DNA of 64,000 bases from Legionella quinlivanii (GTDB taxonomy: Bacteria; Pseudomonadota; Gammaproteobacteria; Legionellales; Legionellaceae). Position numbers and translations under genes: made by a program. The stretch lies in NCBI RefSeq assembly GCF_900461555.1, contig NZ_UGOX01000001.1, positions 2,617,501 through 2,681,500 of the forward strand, written 5' to 3'. Position 1 is the first letter of the stretch; each line of letters opens with the position of its first letter. The notes under the pieces are model-generated. The model was not told where the DNA came from. It saw only the letters and a list, made by a program, of their open reading frames with translations, and made no database searches. This document shows, one piece after another, positions 1 to 9,462 of the stretch.

Positions 1-39
1 ATTCGCTAGATTCACTGGACATTTCGTCAACCCTCTCTG

Positions 40-282
40 TTAGCCTGCTTGTGCACCTGCGTCAATTGGCGGAACAATACTGACTACTGCATTTTGTTTT
101 TGATCAGGCAAATCATAAAAATGACTGATATTATCACTGGTCAGGGGCGATGGTACGTTAAGTGATGGTCCATTTTGACTCCTTAAATACAAACTTTCAC
201 CATTACTGGCATAGCGTGAGCAAGAAGAAAGCAGCACCATTATTACCATAACTATAAAGCATTTTTTCACAACTATCCCCAT
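40..282 (-). CDS. short BamC/NlpB-like lipoprotein
   Basis: An 80-residue lipoprotein. Residues 1-20 form a signal peptide and the lipobox is L18-S19-S20-C21, so the mature protein has only about 60 residues. The pattern after the Cys (R-Y, G..LYL, P.L.VP, a Y.LP block, then VSI.PP) resembles the unstructured N-terminal part of BamC, the BAM-complex lipoprotein that is encoded next to dapA in many gammaproteobacteria. The folded helix-grip domains of full BamC (about 340 residues in E. coli) are absent. It lies 178 bp downstream of dapA on the same strand. In E. coli the BamC N-terminal segment binds BamD, so this short form could keep only that contact; that is inference. Confidence 0.6.
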   Translation of the reverse strand: MGIVVKKCFIVMVIMVLLSSCSRYASNGESLYLRSQNGPSLNVPSPLTSDNISHFYDLPDQKQNAVVSIVPPIDAGAQAG

Positions 283-460
283 TAACTTAAAGAAAAAACA
301 ACAATTTGGTAACTTTCACTTTTCCTGACCTGCGAACAATCAATGAACACAAATATCGGGATAGTGGTTACATGTTTCACAAAAATGGCCGACATTTTTT
401 GAGCCAGCGATTAGTTTAGCCTGTTTGATACTTAAAAGTAACACACACCATCACTTCATT

Positions 461-1333
461 TTAAATTAACTGAAGTTCCTGCAAAACTTTTTCCAGCTCT
501 TCGTGATAACTTTCAGACAGAGGAGTCAATGGCAGGCGCAATTCATTTTTTAGCAAATTCATCTTGCTTAAAGCCCATTTAGCAGGAATTGGATTCGCTT
601 CACAGAATAATAATTTATGTAAGGGCATCAGCTGATCATTATAGCGAAGGCAAGCTGCCTGATCTTCATCAAAAGCAGCATCACACATTTTAGCCATTAA
701 TCGCGGAGCCACATTGGCAGTTACTGAAATAACCCCTTTGGCACCAGCCAGCATCCAGCGCGCACCGGTTTCGTCATCTCCGCTGTATACATCCATGCGA
801 GATTCGCACAAACGAAGAATCTGCTGCAAACGAGTCATTTGTCCAGTGGCTTCTTTAATACCGATGATGTTCGATATTTTATCCAGTCTGGCTACTGTTT
901 CAGGCAAAAGATCGCAGGCCGTACGTCCGGGAACATTATAAAGAATGATAGGAATGGCGACATTCTCAGCCACATGGCGATAGTGTTGATACAGACCCTC
1001 CTGGGTCGGTTTGATATAGGCCGGCGTCATGATGAGCGCAGCATGAGCGCCGCACTCCATTGCCATGCGTGTCAATTCAATACATTCTCGAGTGGCATTG
1101 GCAGCGGTACCGGCAATAACCGGAATGCGCTCGCGCGCCTGCTCAATTACCGTTTTAATTACCAGATGTTTTTCCTCTTTGTTTAAGGTTCCCGACTCTC
1201 CGGTCGTGCCTGCTGCAACAATGGCATGAGTTCCTGCGGCAATATGAAATTCAACCAGTTCGCGCAGAGCTTTTATATCGACCTTGTCGTCCAGCAAGGG
1301 AGTGGTCAAAGCAACTATACTACCTCGAAACAT
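461..1333 (-). CDS. dapA: 4-hydroxy-tetrahydrodipicolinate synthase
   Basis: Condenses pyruvate with aspartate semialdehyde, the first committed step of lysine and diaminopimelate synthesis in the cytosol. The 290-residue length matches the family. The AGTTGES loop is at residues 41-47, the catalytic triad residues T43-T44 and Y132 are present, R137 follows in the NVPGR motif, and the Schiff-base lysine is K160 in IIGIKEATG. These align within one position of the E. coli enzyme. The gene diverges from the glycine-zipper gene and is followed by the BamC-like lipoprotein gene, the usual dapA-bamC order. Confidence 0.97.
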   Translation of the reverse strand: MFRGSIVALTTPLLDDKVDIKALRELVEFHIAAGTHAIVAAGTTGESGTLNKEEKHLVIKTVIEQARERIPVIAGTAANATRECIELTRMAMECGAHAALIMTPAYIKPTQEGLYQHYRHVAENVAIPIILYNVPGRTACDLLPETVARLDKISNIIGIKEATGQMTRLQQILRLCESRMDVYSGDDETGARWMLAGAKGVISVTANVAPRLMAKMCDAAFDEDQAACLRYNDQLMPLHKLLFCEANPIPAKWALSKMNLLKNELRLPLTPLSESYHEELEKVLQELQLI

Positions 1334-1491
1334 AATATCCTCATTTTTTTAGGAATAATCTTGCCAATACTACTGGTGGAATTAGTTTTTCTCAAGATTT
1401 CTTCAATTAGCGCAAAAGTTAAATTTTAATCAAAATGGTTAAAATTGAGCTATTATGATAAAGAAGGAATCTAAAAAGATGAGGAAACATC

Positions 1492-1731
1492 ATGAAAAAA
1501 ACCTTACCCATTCTAGTGTTTGCGGGAGCTTCTTCCTTTATGACAGCCTGTACTAACACTGAAGTTGGAACCGCAACCGGAGCCGCTGCGGGAGCAGGTA
1601 TCGGTTATGCCGTTTCAGGTGGAGACGCCTGGGGAACTGCCATTGGAGCAGGTGCGGGCGCTCTGGTAGGACATCACATAGGCCGTGAACAGGATCGACG
1701 CTATTACTATAATCGTTATTATTATTACTAA
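1492..1731 (+). CDS. glycine-zipper lipoprotein
   Basis: A 79-residue exported lipoprotein with a signal peptide and lipobox ending at C20 (FMTAC). Residues 24-64 hold two glycine-zipper runs (GTATGAAAGAGIG and GTAIGAGAGALVG) that should form a two-helix membrane hairpin, as in the 17 kDa surface antigen/OsmB group. The C-terminus is basic and then strikingly Tyr-rich: eight of the last ten residues are Tyr. A GAGGAAAC Shine-Dalgarno precedes the ATG. The gene stands alone, divergent from dapA, and ends at a strong inverted repeat. The function is probably envelope stability; the exact role is unknown. Confidence 0.8.
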   Translation: MKKTLPILVFAGASSFMTACTNTEVGTATGAAAGAGIGYAVSGGDAWGTAIGAGAGALVGHHIGREQDRRYYYNRYYYY

Positions 1732-1763
1732 TATAGCTGTCTGACTATCTTCGCTAGTGGAAA

Positions 1764-1799
1764 CAGGTATTAAATACTTATAGTAATATTTAATACCTG
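1764..1799. terminator. bidirectional hairpin between convergent genes
   Basis: A perfect 13-bp inverted repeat (CAGGTATTAAATA at 1764-1776 and its complement at 1787-1799) with a 10-base loop. It sits between the convergent glycine-zipper and DUF421 genes, so it could stop transcripts from both sides. It is AT-rich and has no long T-run, so termination strength is uncertain. Confidence 0.55.
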
Positions 1800-1815
1800 A
1801 TTTCACCGCTGCTGT

Positions 1816-2340
1816 TTAATTCTTTGAGTCAACCGAGTTTCTGCATACAAAACTAATAGAGCCGGTTCTTTCCAGATAAGCTTTTTCAATGCTGGCAAAA
1901 TTCTCGGTGTTTAACTGACGCCGCATTTCTGCTATCAAATCATTTTCTGTGATATGAAGTCTGTTCATCGTATCCATTAGAAACTCACCTTGATCAAATA
2001 ATAAATAACAGCGTCCTTTCAGAACATGTTCACAGGTTTCAAAATTTAAAGTGAGCATTGCGATAATCCGATGTAACAGCATTAGGGTAAATGTCGCTAT
2101 CAAAGTCGACAGTAAAGTGGCCGATCCATTAATCCCCCGGCTGATTAATCCCCCTAGAATGATTAAGAGCAGATAATCAAACGAGGTTTGCAGATTAAAA
2201 CGCCGATTTCCGTAGCGCAAAGCGATTGTGCTGATTAGAAAAAGCAATACTGCACGGATTATCATATATAGATACGCCTGATCCTCATTGAGGTGTTCCA
2301 AAAATATCATCCAGTCCATTTGTTCTCCCCAATCAATCAT
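1816..2340 (-). CDS. DUF421 (YetF/YcaP-type) membrane protein
   Basis: A 174-residue inner-membrane protein with three N-terminal transmembrane segments (about 22-40, 52-68 and 74-95), followed by a cytosolic alpha/beta domain with the family pattern LKG....L...GE...D.M....I...DL....R. The length, the order of membrane and soluble parts, and the closing LERTGSISF motif fit DUF421. Members of this family are implicated in envelope or spore functions in other bacteria, but the biochemical role is not established. Monocistronic, convergent with the glycine-zipper gene and divergent from bdhA. Confidence 0.75.
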   Translation of the reverse strand: MIDWGEQMDWMIFLEHLNEDQAYLYMIIRAVLLFLISTIALRYGNRRFNLQTSFDYLLLIILGGLISRGINGSATLLSTLIATFTLMLLHRIIAMLTLNFETCEHVLKGRCYLLFDQGEFLMDTMNRLHITENDLIAEMRRQLNTENFASIEKAYLERTGSISFVCRNSVDSKN

Positions 2341-2471
2341 TCAATCCATGTTTGGTTTTAACACAAGCATTGCACCGCTACAACCCAGGCAATAAATTAA
2401 GTTATTGAATGGATGCGCTAATTCAAATTACTGCTATACTTCTTCACAGACCATTTTACAAGGATTGTGTT

Positions 2472-3254
2472 ATGAAACTTCAGAATAAAGTTGCTGTTGT
2501 TACCGGGGCCGCCAGCGGCATTGGAAAAGAAATCGCACTGCTTTATGCAAGTGAAGGCGCAAAAGTTGTCATCGCCGATTTAAATCTCGATCAGGCAGAG
2601 CAGGTCGTTAGCGAAATAAAGTCTAAAGGCGGCGAAGCAATGGCAGTCGCAATGGATGTGACGAATGAGCAGCAAGTCGATGAGGGGATAGAATCAGTTG
2701 TCAAAAAATTTGGCAAGATTCACATTCTGGTAAGCAATGCCGGTATTCAGATTATTGAATCAGTGGATAAATTATCATTGGCCAATTGGAAAAAAATGCT
2801 GGCCATTCACTTGGACGGCGCGTTTTTAACCACCCGCGCCTGCCTGAGACACATGTATGCTTCAGGTGAAGGCGGCAGTGTAATTTACATGGGTTCGGTT
2901 CATTCCAAAGAAGCCTCCAAATTAAAAGCACCTTACGTGACTGCCAAGCATGGCCTCTTAGGTTTATGCAAGGTCGTGGCTAAAGAAGGCGCTGCCTATC
3001 GTGTCCGCTCTAATGTCATCTGCCCAGGCTTCGTCAGAACACCGCTGGTGGATAAACAAATTCCGGAACAAGCCAAAGAATTGGGAATCAGCGAGCAGGA
3101 TGTGATTAAAAATGTCATGCTGAAAGAAACGGTCGATGGAGAATTTACAACTGTTGATGACGTTGCCAATACGGCTCTTTTCCTTGCGGCATTTGAAACA
3201 AACGCACTGACCGGTCAATCCATTGTAGTCAGTCATGGTTGGTTTATGGAATAA
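2472..3254 (+). CDS. bdhA: 3-hydroxybutyrate dehydrogenase (SDR family)
   Basis: Oxidises D-3-hydroxybutyrate to acetoacetate with NAD+, the step that follows poly-hydroxybutyrate depolymerisation. Using the ATG at 2472 gives 260 residues, the usual length. An in-frame start at 2409 would add a 21-residue tail that the family lacks, and AAGGA lies just ahead of 2472. Seen: TGAASGIG (11-18) for NAD binding, NAG (89-91), and the catalytic S142, Y155 and K159 with N-terminal Rossmann fold. The next gene, acetoacetate decarboxylase, starts 25 bp later behind its own strong Shine-Dalgarno, so the two probably act in sequence on C4 ketone bodies. Confidence 0.93.
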   Translation: MKLQNKVAVVTGAASGIGKEIALLYASEGAKVVIADLNLDQAEQVVSEIKSKGGEAMAVAMDVTNEQQVDEGIESVVKKFGKIHILVSNAGIQIIESVDKLSLANWKKMLAIHLDGAFLTTRACLRHMYASGEGGSVIYMGSVHSKEASKLKAPYVTAKHGLLGLCKVVAKEGAAYRVRSNVICPGFVRTPLVDKQIPEQAKELGISEQDVIKNVMLKETVDGEFTTVDDVANTALFLAAFETNALTGQSIVVSHGWFME

Positions 3255-3279
3255 GCCCTTAGAATAAAAGGAGTTTAAC

Positions 3280-4017
3280 ATGAAGGAATCTGAAGTAAGA
3301 GACAAGGCCTTTGCAATGCCTTTAGCGAGCCCAGCCTATCCGCGTGGGCCCTATCGATTTAATAATCGAGAATATTTGATCATTACCTATGAAACGGATA
3401 TTGACCTGTTAAGGGAAGTAGTTCCCGCCCCTCTTGAGGTAACCGAACCTCTGGTTAAATTTGAAGTTATCCGCATGCCTGACTCCACAGGTTTTGGAGA
3501 TTATACTGAATCGGGACAAGTCATTCCGGTTAGCTTCAAAGGCAGGACAGGAGGATACACCCATGCCATGTATCTTGATGATCTGCCGCCAATCGCCGCT
3601 GGACGGGAAATCTGGGGCTTTCCAAAGAAACTGGCTAATCCCAAACTGTACGTAGTCCAGGAAACGCTGATGGGAATTCTTGACTATGAAACCACACGTA
3701 TCGCAACGGCCACTATGGGTTATAAATACGAAAGCCTTGACCATAAGAAAATTCACAGTTCAATGGTCAGCCCTAACTATTTGCTGAAACTTGTTCCTCA
3801 TGTGGATGGCACCACTCGAATTTGTGAGCTCGTCGAATATGAACTGCAAGACGTGGTGATCAAGGGTGCATGGTCAGGACCGGCTCAGCTGGAGCTTTTC
3901 CATCATGCCCTTGCACCTATTGCTTTATTGCCGGTAAAGAAAGTCGTGAGTGCAGTACATATTCTGAGTGATTTGGTATTACCCTACGGGAAAGTGGTAT
4001 ACGATTACCTGAAATAA
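3280..4017 (+). CDS. adc: acetoacetate decarboxylase
   Basis: Predicted to decarboxylate acetoacetate to acetone and CO2. The 245-residue protein carries the family signature [10 protein letters not shown] at 108-117; K116 is the likely Schiff-base lysine and K117 the neighbour that lowers its pKa, as in the clostridial enzyme. The N-terminal [14 protein letters not shown] region and the acidic E54/E62 area also fit. AAAAGGAG precedes the ATG. It lies between bdhA and motA with gaps of 25 and 8 bp, so it is probably cotranscribed with both. Some relatives in this fold act on other substrates, so acetone formation is not proven. Confidence 0.85.
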   Translation: MKESEVRDKAFAMPLASPAYPRGPYRFNNREYLIITYETDIDLLREVVPAPLEVTEPLVKFEVIRMPDSTGFGDYTESGQVIPVSFKGRTGGYTHAMYLDDLPPIAAGREIWGFPKKLANPKLYVVQETLMGILDYETTRIATATMGYKYESLDHKKIHSSMVSPNYLLKLVPHVDGTTRICELVEYELQDVVIKGAWSGPAQLELFHHALAPIALLPVKKVVSAVHILSDLVLPYGKVVYDYLK

Positions 4018-4025
4018 GGAAATTT

Positions 4026-4886
4026 ATGCTGATTTTAGTTGGATATCTGGTTATTCTGGCAAGTGTTTTTGGCGGTTTCGCGTTGGCTGGCGGTCATTTA
4101 AAGGCGATTTTTCAGCCGATTGAATTATTGATCATCGCAGGAGCTGCGATTGGGTCGTTGATTGTAGGAAGCAGCCCGGCGGTTTTGAAATCGATTGGGA
4201 AAGCACTTCCTGCCGCTTTTAAAGGTCAGAAAGCACCTAAAGCCGTGTATATGGATTTATTGGGATTGATGTATGCGCTGCTCAATAAAGCGCGGCAGGA
4301 AGGCCTGATGTCGCTCGAGGCGGATATTGATGATCCACAGAACAGTGCAATCTTTAGTAATTATCCAAAGATTACAGCCAAACATCATGTCGTCAGTTTT
4401 ATCTGTGATTATTTCCGATTGATAATCACTTCCAACCTGCAGCCTTTCCAACTTGAATCACTGATGGATGCTGAAATAGAGTCTCATCATCAGGAAGAAA
4501 TGATCCCGGTGAATGCGATTACCAAGCTCGCCGATGGCATGCCCGCTTTTGGTATTGTCGCCGCCGTGCTTGGCGTTGTGCACACAATGGAATCGATCAA
4601 CCTTCCCCCTGCACAGCTAGGCGTTCTGGTCGCGCAGGCGCTGGTAGGTACTTTTCTCGGTATATTGCTGGGCTATGGTTTTATTGGTCCTGTAGCGCAA
4701 GCTATGGAGCAGCGCGCCAATCAGACGCAAATTATGCTGAATTGCATCAAAGTAATCATTCTGGCAAGTCTGCATAATAACCCCCCTATTATTTCACTGG
4801 AGTTTGGGCGAAAGGTTCTATTCAATAATGACAGGCCGTCATTTAATGAGTTGAGCGAGGAAATTAAAACTCCTAAAACAGCTTAA
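4026..4886 (+). CDS. motA: flagellar stator protein MotA
   Basis: Proton-channel stator subunit that turns ion flow into flagellar rotation in the inner membrane. The 286 residues hold four transmembrane segments (about 2-21, 32-50, 172-190, 205-225). P173 and P222 match the two conserved channel prolines, and R90 and E98 match the charged residues that contact FliG in E. coli MotA. It starts 8 bp after adc with AGGAAA ahead of the ATG, and motB follows after 19 bp. The placement in a ketone-body operon rather than in a flagellar operon is notable. Confidence 0.95.
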   Translation: MLILVGYLVILASVFGGFALAGGHLKAIFQPIELLIIAGAAIGSLIVGSSPAVLKSIGKALPAAFKGQKAPKAVYMDLLGLMYALLNKARQEGLMSLEADIDDPQNSAIFSNYPKITAKHHVVSFICDYFRLIITSNLQPFQLESLMDAEIESHHQEEMIPVNAITKLADGMPAFGIVAAVLGVVHTMESINLPPAQLGVLVAQALVGTFLGILLGYGFIGPVAQAMEQRANQTQIMLNCIKVIILASLHNNPPIISLEFGRKVLFNNDRPSFNELSEEIKTPKTA

Positions 4887-4905
4887 ATTCGGAAAAATTA
4901 TCCAA

Positions 4906-5769
4906 ATGGCTAACAAAGAAGAAAACCCACCCATTATTATAAAAAAACGTCATGGGCATAGTCATGGGCATCATGGGGGATCCTGGAAAATTGCCTATGC
5001 CGATTTCGTTACCGCGATGATGGCCTTTTTTCTGCTAATGTGGCTACTGGCATCACTGAACAAGGCCCAGAAGGATGGTTTGTCCGAATATTTTAAGCAA
5101 CCCTTGAAGATATCGCTTATAAGCGGCGATAGCATGGGTTCACGAGAGATAACCGTAAAAGGCGGCGGTGATAATTTAGAGAAGAAAGATGGCCAGGTTT
5201 CGGGTAACAATCAACCTGCCAAGTCAGGTCAGCAATCCACCGCCGGTAATCTCAAACAGGAAGAAATGAAGCAGTTGAAGGAGCTGCAATCCAACATCAT
5301 GCTAAGCATCGAAAATGATCCTGCTCTCACTGAATTAAAGGATCGCATGTTAATGGATGTGACCTCGGAGGGCCTGCGGATACAATTAATTGATAATGAC
5401 GATAAGCCTATGTTTGGATTAGGCAGTGATGAGATTGATCCAGCGATGGCACAAATCCTTGCGAAAATCGCCGTTTTGCTTAACTCTGTTCCCAATAAAG
5501 TGACCATCCAGGGGCATACCGACGCCCACCCCTATCACAATCCTGAAGACCTGGAGCAAACCAACTGGGAGCTTTCAACTCAACGCGCCAATACCGCAAG
5601 ACGAGCCCTGCTGAAATCGGGATTGCAGGAGGATAAAGTAATGCGGGTTACAGGCTACGCCTCGACTGTTCTTCTCGATAAAAAAAATCCGCTAAATCCC
5701 AAAAATCGGCGAATCAGTATTATTGTGATGAAAAAAAATGCTTCCGCTAAAATATTAGAGGAAGATTAG
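4906..5769 (+). CDS. motB: flagellar stator protein MotB
   Basis: Partner of MotA that anchors the stator to peptidoglycan. A His-rich cytosolic tail (residues 15-24) precedes the single transmembrane helix (about 29-50); D33 in the AYADFVTAMMAFF motif is the proton-carrying aspartate. After a plug and a low-complexity linker, the C-terminal half is an OmpA-like peptidoglycan-binding domain with IQGHTDAHPY and NWELSTQRA motifs. 287 residues is normal. Its 3' end is followed by dispersed repeat copy A, not by another flagellar gene. Confidence 0.95.
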   Translation: MANKEENPPIIIKKRHGHSHGHHGGSWKIAYADFVTAMMAFFLLMWLLASLNKAQKDGLSEYFKQPLKISLISGDSMGSREITVKGGGDNLEKKDGQVSGNNQPAKSGQQSTAGNLKQEEMKQLKELQSNIMLSIENDPALTELKDRMLMDVTSEGLRIQLIDNDDKPMFGLGSDEIDPAMAQILAKIAVLLNSVPNKVTIQGHTDAHPYHNPEDLEQTNWELSTQRANTARRALLKSGLQEDKVMRVTGYASTVLLDKKNPLNPKNRRISIIVMKKNASAKILEED

Positions 5770-5847
5770 TTTCCGTGAATCATGGATAGATTTCCGGCTC
5801 CGCGAAAAGGCGTTGTTGCGCAAATGAAAACAGGTGTGCATAAGTTC

Positions 5848-5941
5848 GTCTTTGCGAGCCTCAGCGAAGCAATCCAGCCCATAACCCTGCTCAAAGCTTG
5901 ATCTGGATTGCTTTACTTCGTTCGCAAAGACGACAGCTTAG
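5848..5941. repeat. dispersed hairpin repeat, copy A
   Basis: Intergenic inverted-repeat element. Terminal arms GTCTTTGCGA (5848-5857) and TCGCAAAGAC (5932-5941) enclose GAAGCAATCCAG and its near-complement CTGGATTGCTT. A flank containing GGCGTTGTTGC (from 5809) recurs next to copies C and E. It lies after motB and before the convergent orphan gene. Confidence 0.85.
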
Positions 5942-6013
5942 GTTGCTTGGTTCTATCCACACAACAATGCTGCACAGAATGACAGGGCTTGTTCTCAGTA
6001 GCGGTCAGTGCCC

Positions 6014-6994
6014 TCAAACTGAATAAACCGCTTCGTCAGTGAGGTTAATACCTGTTTGCTCCTCATCCTTATCCGGCTGAAAAAAGCTTGCTCGATTGTT
6101 CTTATCCTGATCGATGTTATTTACAAGCAGTCTGGCGTTAGCTAAAGTGATTTCTCGATCAATTTGAGAATGTAATTCTGCGCTATTAATATATTCATTA
6201 CCAAACCATTTTTTGCTTATATTAAGATGAATATCGCTGCCGATTTGGCTAATGTACTCTTGTAGTTTTTCTTTTTGCAATGCTGAGACAGGAACAAGGT
6301 CTTCTCGCTTTTTGTCTTTAAACCAGTCTATTAAGCCCACCATTAAAAGACCAATCAATGGTGTCAGATAACAAGCTGCGATCAACTGGTTTAAAGTCGT
6401 TTCTAAATTATGTCTGTTTGTCTCATCATCCACATATTGAAAGTTAGTTGAGTTTAAAATGTTACACATTGTATCCATAATATTTAAACATGTCTGAATG
6501 TACAGGTCCGAGCATACTAAATTTTCCAGAGATGAATAACCTGCTTGAGTGCAGTTAGCCAAGGAATTGGAATTAAAATGAAGAAAGTTCGGATAGTAAC
6601 CTGCGCACCCAAAAGAAGCAGACGTGCATCCATCATCATCTTGTGTCATGAATTCGAATCTTTGCCTATATAAAAGGTCTTTTTGTTCCCAGTAAGGATT
6701 AAAAAACTTATGCTTTAAGCGACCAATTCCTCCTCCCAATGCCGCAGTCAAGCCAATACTGACCAATACAGTTGACACTTTCCACCTGAAGAAGGATTTA
6801 TTATATTCACTCTCTATTTCCTCAATTTCTGCTTTAAATTGTTTTAATTGATCAATTCGTATTTGCAAAGTTTGTTGTTCTGCAGCAGCAGGTTGTGATT
6901 CAGGTTTTATATCCGGACTTTCAATATCATCGTGAACAGGATTGTACCCTCGTGGAGAAGATTGAAATAGACTAAAAACGTTCCGAAAAAACAT
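6014..6994 (-). CDS. orphan two-TM protein with Cys-rich loop
   Basis: I do not recognise a family. The 326 residues read as: Pro-rich head, a coiled coil at about 40-66, TM1 at 72-92, a 110-residue loop with six cysteines (C123, C130, C148, C161, C169, C177), TM2 at 204-224, then a charged 100-residue tail. The loop would face the periplasm, or a vacuole lumen if the protein is translocated into host membranes; paired cysteines fit an oxidising compartment. The tail ends in an acidic stretch followed by hydrophobic residues, loosely like Dot/Icm signals. It is AT-rich, monocistronic, and divergent from the outer membrane protein gene. Confidence 0.6.
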   Translation of the reverse strand: MFFRNVFSLFQSSPRGYNPVHDDIESPDIKPESQPAAAEQQTLQIRIDQLKQFKAEIEEIESEYNKSFFRWKVSTVLVSIGLTAALGGGIGRLKHKFFNPYWEQKDLLYRQRFEFMTQDDDGCTSASFGCAGYYPNFLHFNSNSLANCTQAGYSSLENLVCSDLYIQTCLNIMDTMCNILNSTNFQYVDDETNRHNLETTLNQLIAACYLTPLIGLLMVGLIDWFKDKKREDLVPVSALQKEKLQEYISQIGSDIHLNISKKWFGNEYINSAELHSQIDREITLANARLLVNNIDQDKNNRASFFQPDKDEEQTGINLTDEAVYSV

Positions 6995-7173
6995 GAACTC
7001 TCCTACAGATGACCACTCATTTTTTGGACATTTTAGCCACGAGGTTTATATTAAGCAACTCAAAATGACAGCTTGTTTCTTACGGAAAAACAAATCAATA
7101 CCTTATTGCATAAGCTGAGTTATTTAGCTATTCTTTTCCGCAAATCATTTAACTATCTGAAAAAAAATACATT

Positions 7174-8259
7174 ATGGATAAAGTCTTTATAAAAACGTTT
7201 CTAGTAGCGGCTCTGCAATGCTTTAATAGCACGAGCTTTGCAGGCGCTATGGGCACTACGGATAACCTCTTTAATGTATTTATCCCAAATTTAAAACCGG
7301 GTTTTGATCTATCCTTAAGTGCACTTATTTTGCAACCTCAGGCTGGAAATTTAGGATGGGGAGCGGTCACAACTGTTCTGCCTATTCCCACCCCTCAATG
7401 GCAAATAAAATCGTTTGATCCTGATTATCGAGCAGGATTTCAAGCAGGAGCACGCTATATTTTTGCAAACTCAGGCACAGACCTTCAATTAAATTGGTTT
7501 TCATTAAGCACTAATTATAAAGATGCTGTCAATGTCAATCCTGTATCGCAATGGATATCGCCGTTTTCTCAAACAGGTACTCCTCCAACTGGCGGTGAAA
7601 TCACCGGTGTTGCTTCCTTAAATAGTGCAAAAGCTAAATTAACTTTCAATTATAATGCTGTGAATTTAGATGTTGGCAAATTTGTTAACTTGGGCTCAAA
7701 CTTACAAACTCGCTTCTTTACAGGTTTGAGTAGCACCAGGATTAAAGAAAAATTAGTTTCTAATTTTTATGGGGGATCAAAAGTCAATTTTTCTTTAAAT
7801 AATACTTCAACTTATATCGGTGTAGGCCCACGATTAGGATTAGCGAATGACTATTATATCCATCAAGGTATTCATTTTATAGGTCAGTTCGCGAGTAGCC
7901 TTTTAATCGGTAACATGCAACCTGCACAATATAAATTTAAGGCAATTTCTTCTGATTTAGCATTAGTAGGAATTGCTGTTAATAGTGAGCAGCTATCCAG
8001 TTCCAGTGTGACTCAACTTGTTCCAGAGCTTGATGCAAAAATTGGATTAAGTTATAGCCATATTCTGCAAAAGGGCCATGAGCTTAGCGTTGAGCTCGGT
8101 TATATGGGGGCTGTTTACTTTAATCCCTTATCAGCTTATGAAACAAATACCAATGTAATTGCTTTAGATTCGGGGTCGTTATCCACATCTAGTGTAAAAC
8201 ATGTACAAAGTAATTTTTCAGTTGCTGGGCCCTACCTGTCTTTACATTTTAAATGCTGA
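7174..8259 (+). CDS. Legionella major outer membrane protein family porin
   Basis: A 361-residue beta-barrel protein of the Legionella_OMP type. A signal peptide ends near residue 23 (STSFA), then comes the GAMG...FDLSLSALILQP opening typical of Legionella MOMP paralogues, alternating aromatic and polar strands, repeated GY/GAR/LNW motifs and a closing strand ending SLHFKC. L. pneumophila carries many paralogues of this family in addition to the abundant porin OmpS. The terminal Cys could form a disulphide, as known for the major porin. No strong Shine-Dalgarno is visible. Likely role: outer membrane channel or adhesin; which paralogue is unclear. Confidence 0.85.
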   Translation: MDKVFIKTFLVAALQCFNSTSFAGAMGTTDNLFNVFIPNLKPGFDLSLSALILQPQAGNLGWGAVTTVLPIPTPQWQIKSFDPDYRAGFQAGARYIFANSGTDLQLNWFSLSTNYKDAVNVNPVSQWISPFSQTGTPPTGGEITGVASLNSAKAKLTFNYNAVNLDVGKFVNLGSNLQTRFFTGLSSTRIKEKLVSNFYGGSKVNFSLNNTSTYIGVGPRLGLANDYYIHQGIHFIGQFASSLLIGNMQPAQYKFKAISSDLALVGIAVNSEQLSSSSVTQLVPELDAKIGLSYSHILQKGHELSVELGYMGAVYFNPLSAYETNTNVIALDSGSLSTSSVKHVQSNFSVAGPYLSLHFKC

Positions 8260-8334
8260 ACAAGGGTATAGATTTCCTATGCCCGGCGCTCTAAGGAAGA
8301 AGGCGTCGTCGTAATACGAAGAAACTGGCGTGCA

Positions 8335-9372
8335 TTACCCACAATCCCTTGCCTGCAATAGTTCCTGCAAAGGTTTCGGGAGCAGGGACTGGAGTTTTAT
8401 TCGTAATTTATCTTCGTTTTTATGCCATAAGGTACCCAAGTAGATAATCAGGAGACCAATACAAGCCAAAGCCGCAGGAAATCCCAGGCTGTCTTTAAAC
8501 ACATTCGATGCCAGATGTCCAAGATAAAAAGCCACACCGATGCCGCCGAAAATAACAAATACCTTACGGTTTAGAACGACGCCAATTATGATCATCACTA
8601 AATTAATACAGAGATAGAAAAATTTCGACAGCTCGCTGTCGGAGCTCTGGCAGGTGAGCCCTCCCCAAAAGGCAATGACACCAAAGATATAAAGCCAGAA
8701 TGCGTAATCCGCTGAATGCCGCGAACGAACATCCACCCAAAAAGCAATTAAAACAATCACCAGTCCAAAATACATGGAAATAATCGCTCTGAACTCAAAA
8801 TCCATAGAATGCGGATCAACAATCAATGCAGCCACATCCATCGAGAGATACCAAAGTGTTACGGCAATGGGCATAATCATAAAAGGATAGCGGTAGAGCC
8901 AGGCCATGATAATCCCCACAATTAATGTGCCTGCTTCCATATAAATCCAATGCCATTGAATCCGGTCATGAAATTCATTATATACACTGTCATCAGGCCA
9001 CCATCCCATGCCTTTCTGCAGCCCATAAATTGCCAGCGGGGTTAAGGCTACAACGAAGGTTGCACAAATGCCCGCGGGTATCGGAAACTCCTTTTGTGCG
9101 AGCATATGGGCTAAACCCAGACCGACTACGGCATAGAGCAGTGAAACATAAAATATGCCCATGCCGCCGTAATGTTCCCAGCTGACGTTCATAAATATGG
9201 TCATTGCCCCAATGGCGATTAAGCCGCCCAGGTAATAAAGGACATTAGTGAAATCAAAATGGGGTTCGTGTGCGGATTCTATCTTGATAAATTCCAGTAA
9301 ACGATTGGCCTGGTTTTCATCGATGATTTTTGCCTCGACTGCTTTTTGTAAAAGCCTGCCTGAAATTTTCAT
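8335..9372 (-). CDS. DUF2157-like polytopic membrane protein
   Basis: 345 residues with a short cytosolic head (1-35, helical, with the I.E.QA..LL pattern seen at the start of DUF2157 proteins) followed by about ten transmembrane segments from residue 42 to 320 and a basic helical tail. The family is uncharacterised. Monocistronic; the flanking gene on the left is convergent. No catalytic motif seen. Confidence 0.6.
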   Translation of the reverse strand: MKISGRLLQKAVEAKIIDENQANRLLEFIKIESAHEPHFDFTNVLYYLGGLIAIGAMTIFMNVSWEHYGGMGIFYVSLLYAVVGLGLAHMLAQKEFPIPAGICATFVVALTPLAIYGLQKGMGWWPDDSVYNEFHDRIQWHWIYMEAGTLIVGIIMAWLYRYPFMIMPIAVTLWYLSMDVAALIVDPHSMDFEFRAIISMYFGLVIVLIAFWVDVRSRHSADYAFWLYIFGVIAFWGGLTCQSSDSELSKFFYLCINLVMIIIGVVLNRKVFVIFGGIGVAFYLGHLASNVFKDSLGFPAALACIGLLIIYLGTLWHKNEDKLRIKLQSLLPKPLQELLQARDCG

Positions 9373-9462
9373 AGCCCCTCAAAGTGAACTGAGCTTGTCT
9401 AAATAAATTATAGGAGGCTTATAAGCGTTTGAAATGAAATCTAAAAAATAATTTAAGTAAAA

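Noticed and set aside
839-1186. Plus-strand ORF of 115 residues opposite dapA
   Set aside because: Shadow of dapA; composition and lack of a ribosome site give no support. The same applies to most short ORFs opposite genes in the window.
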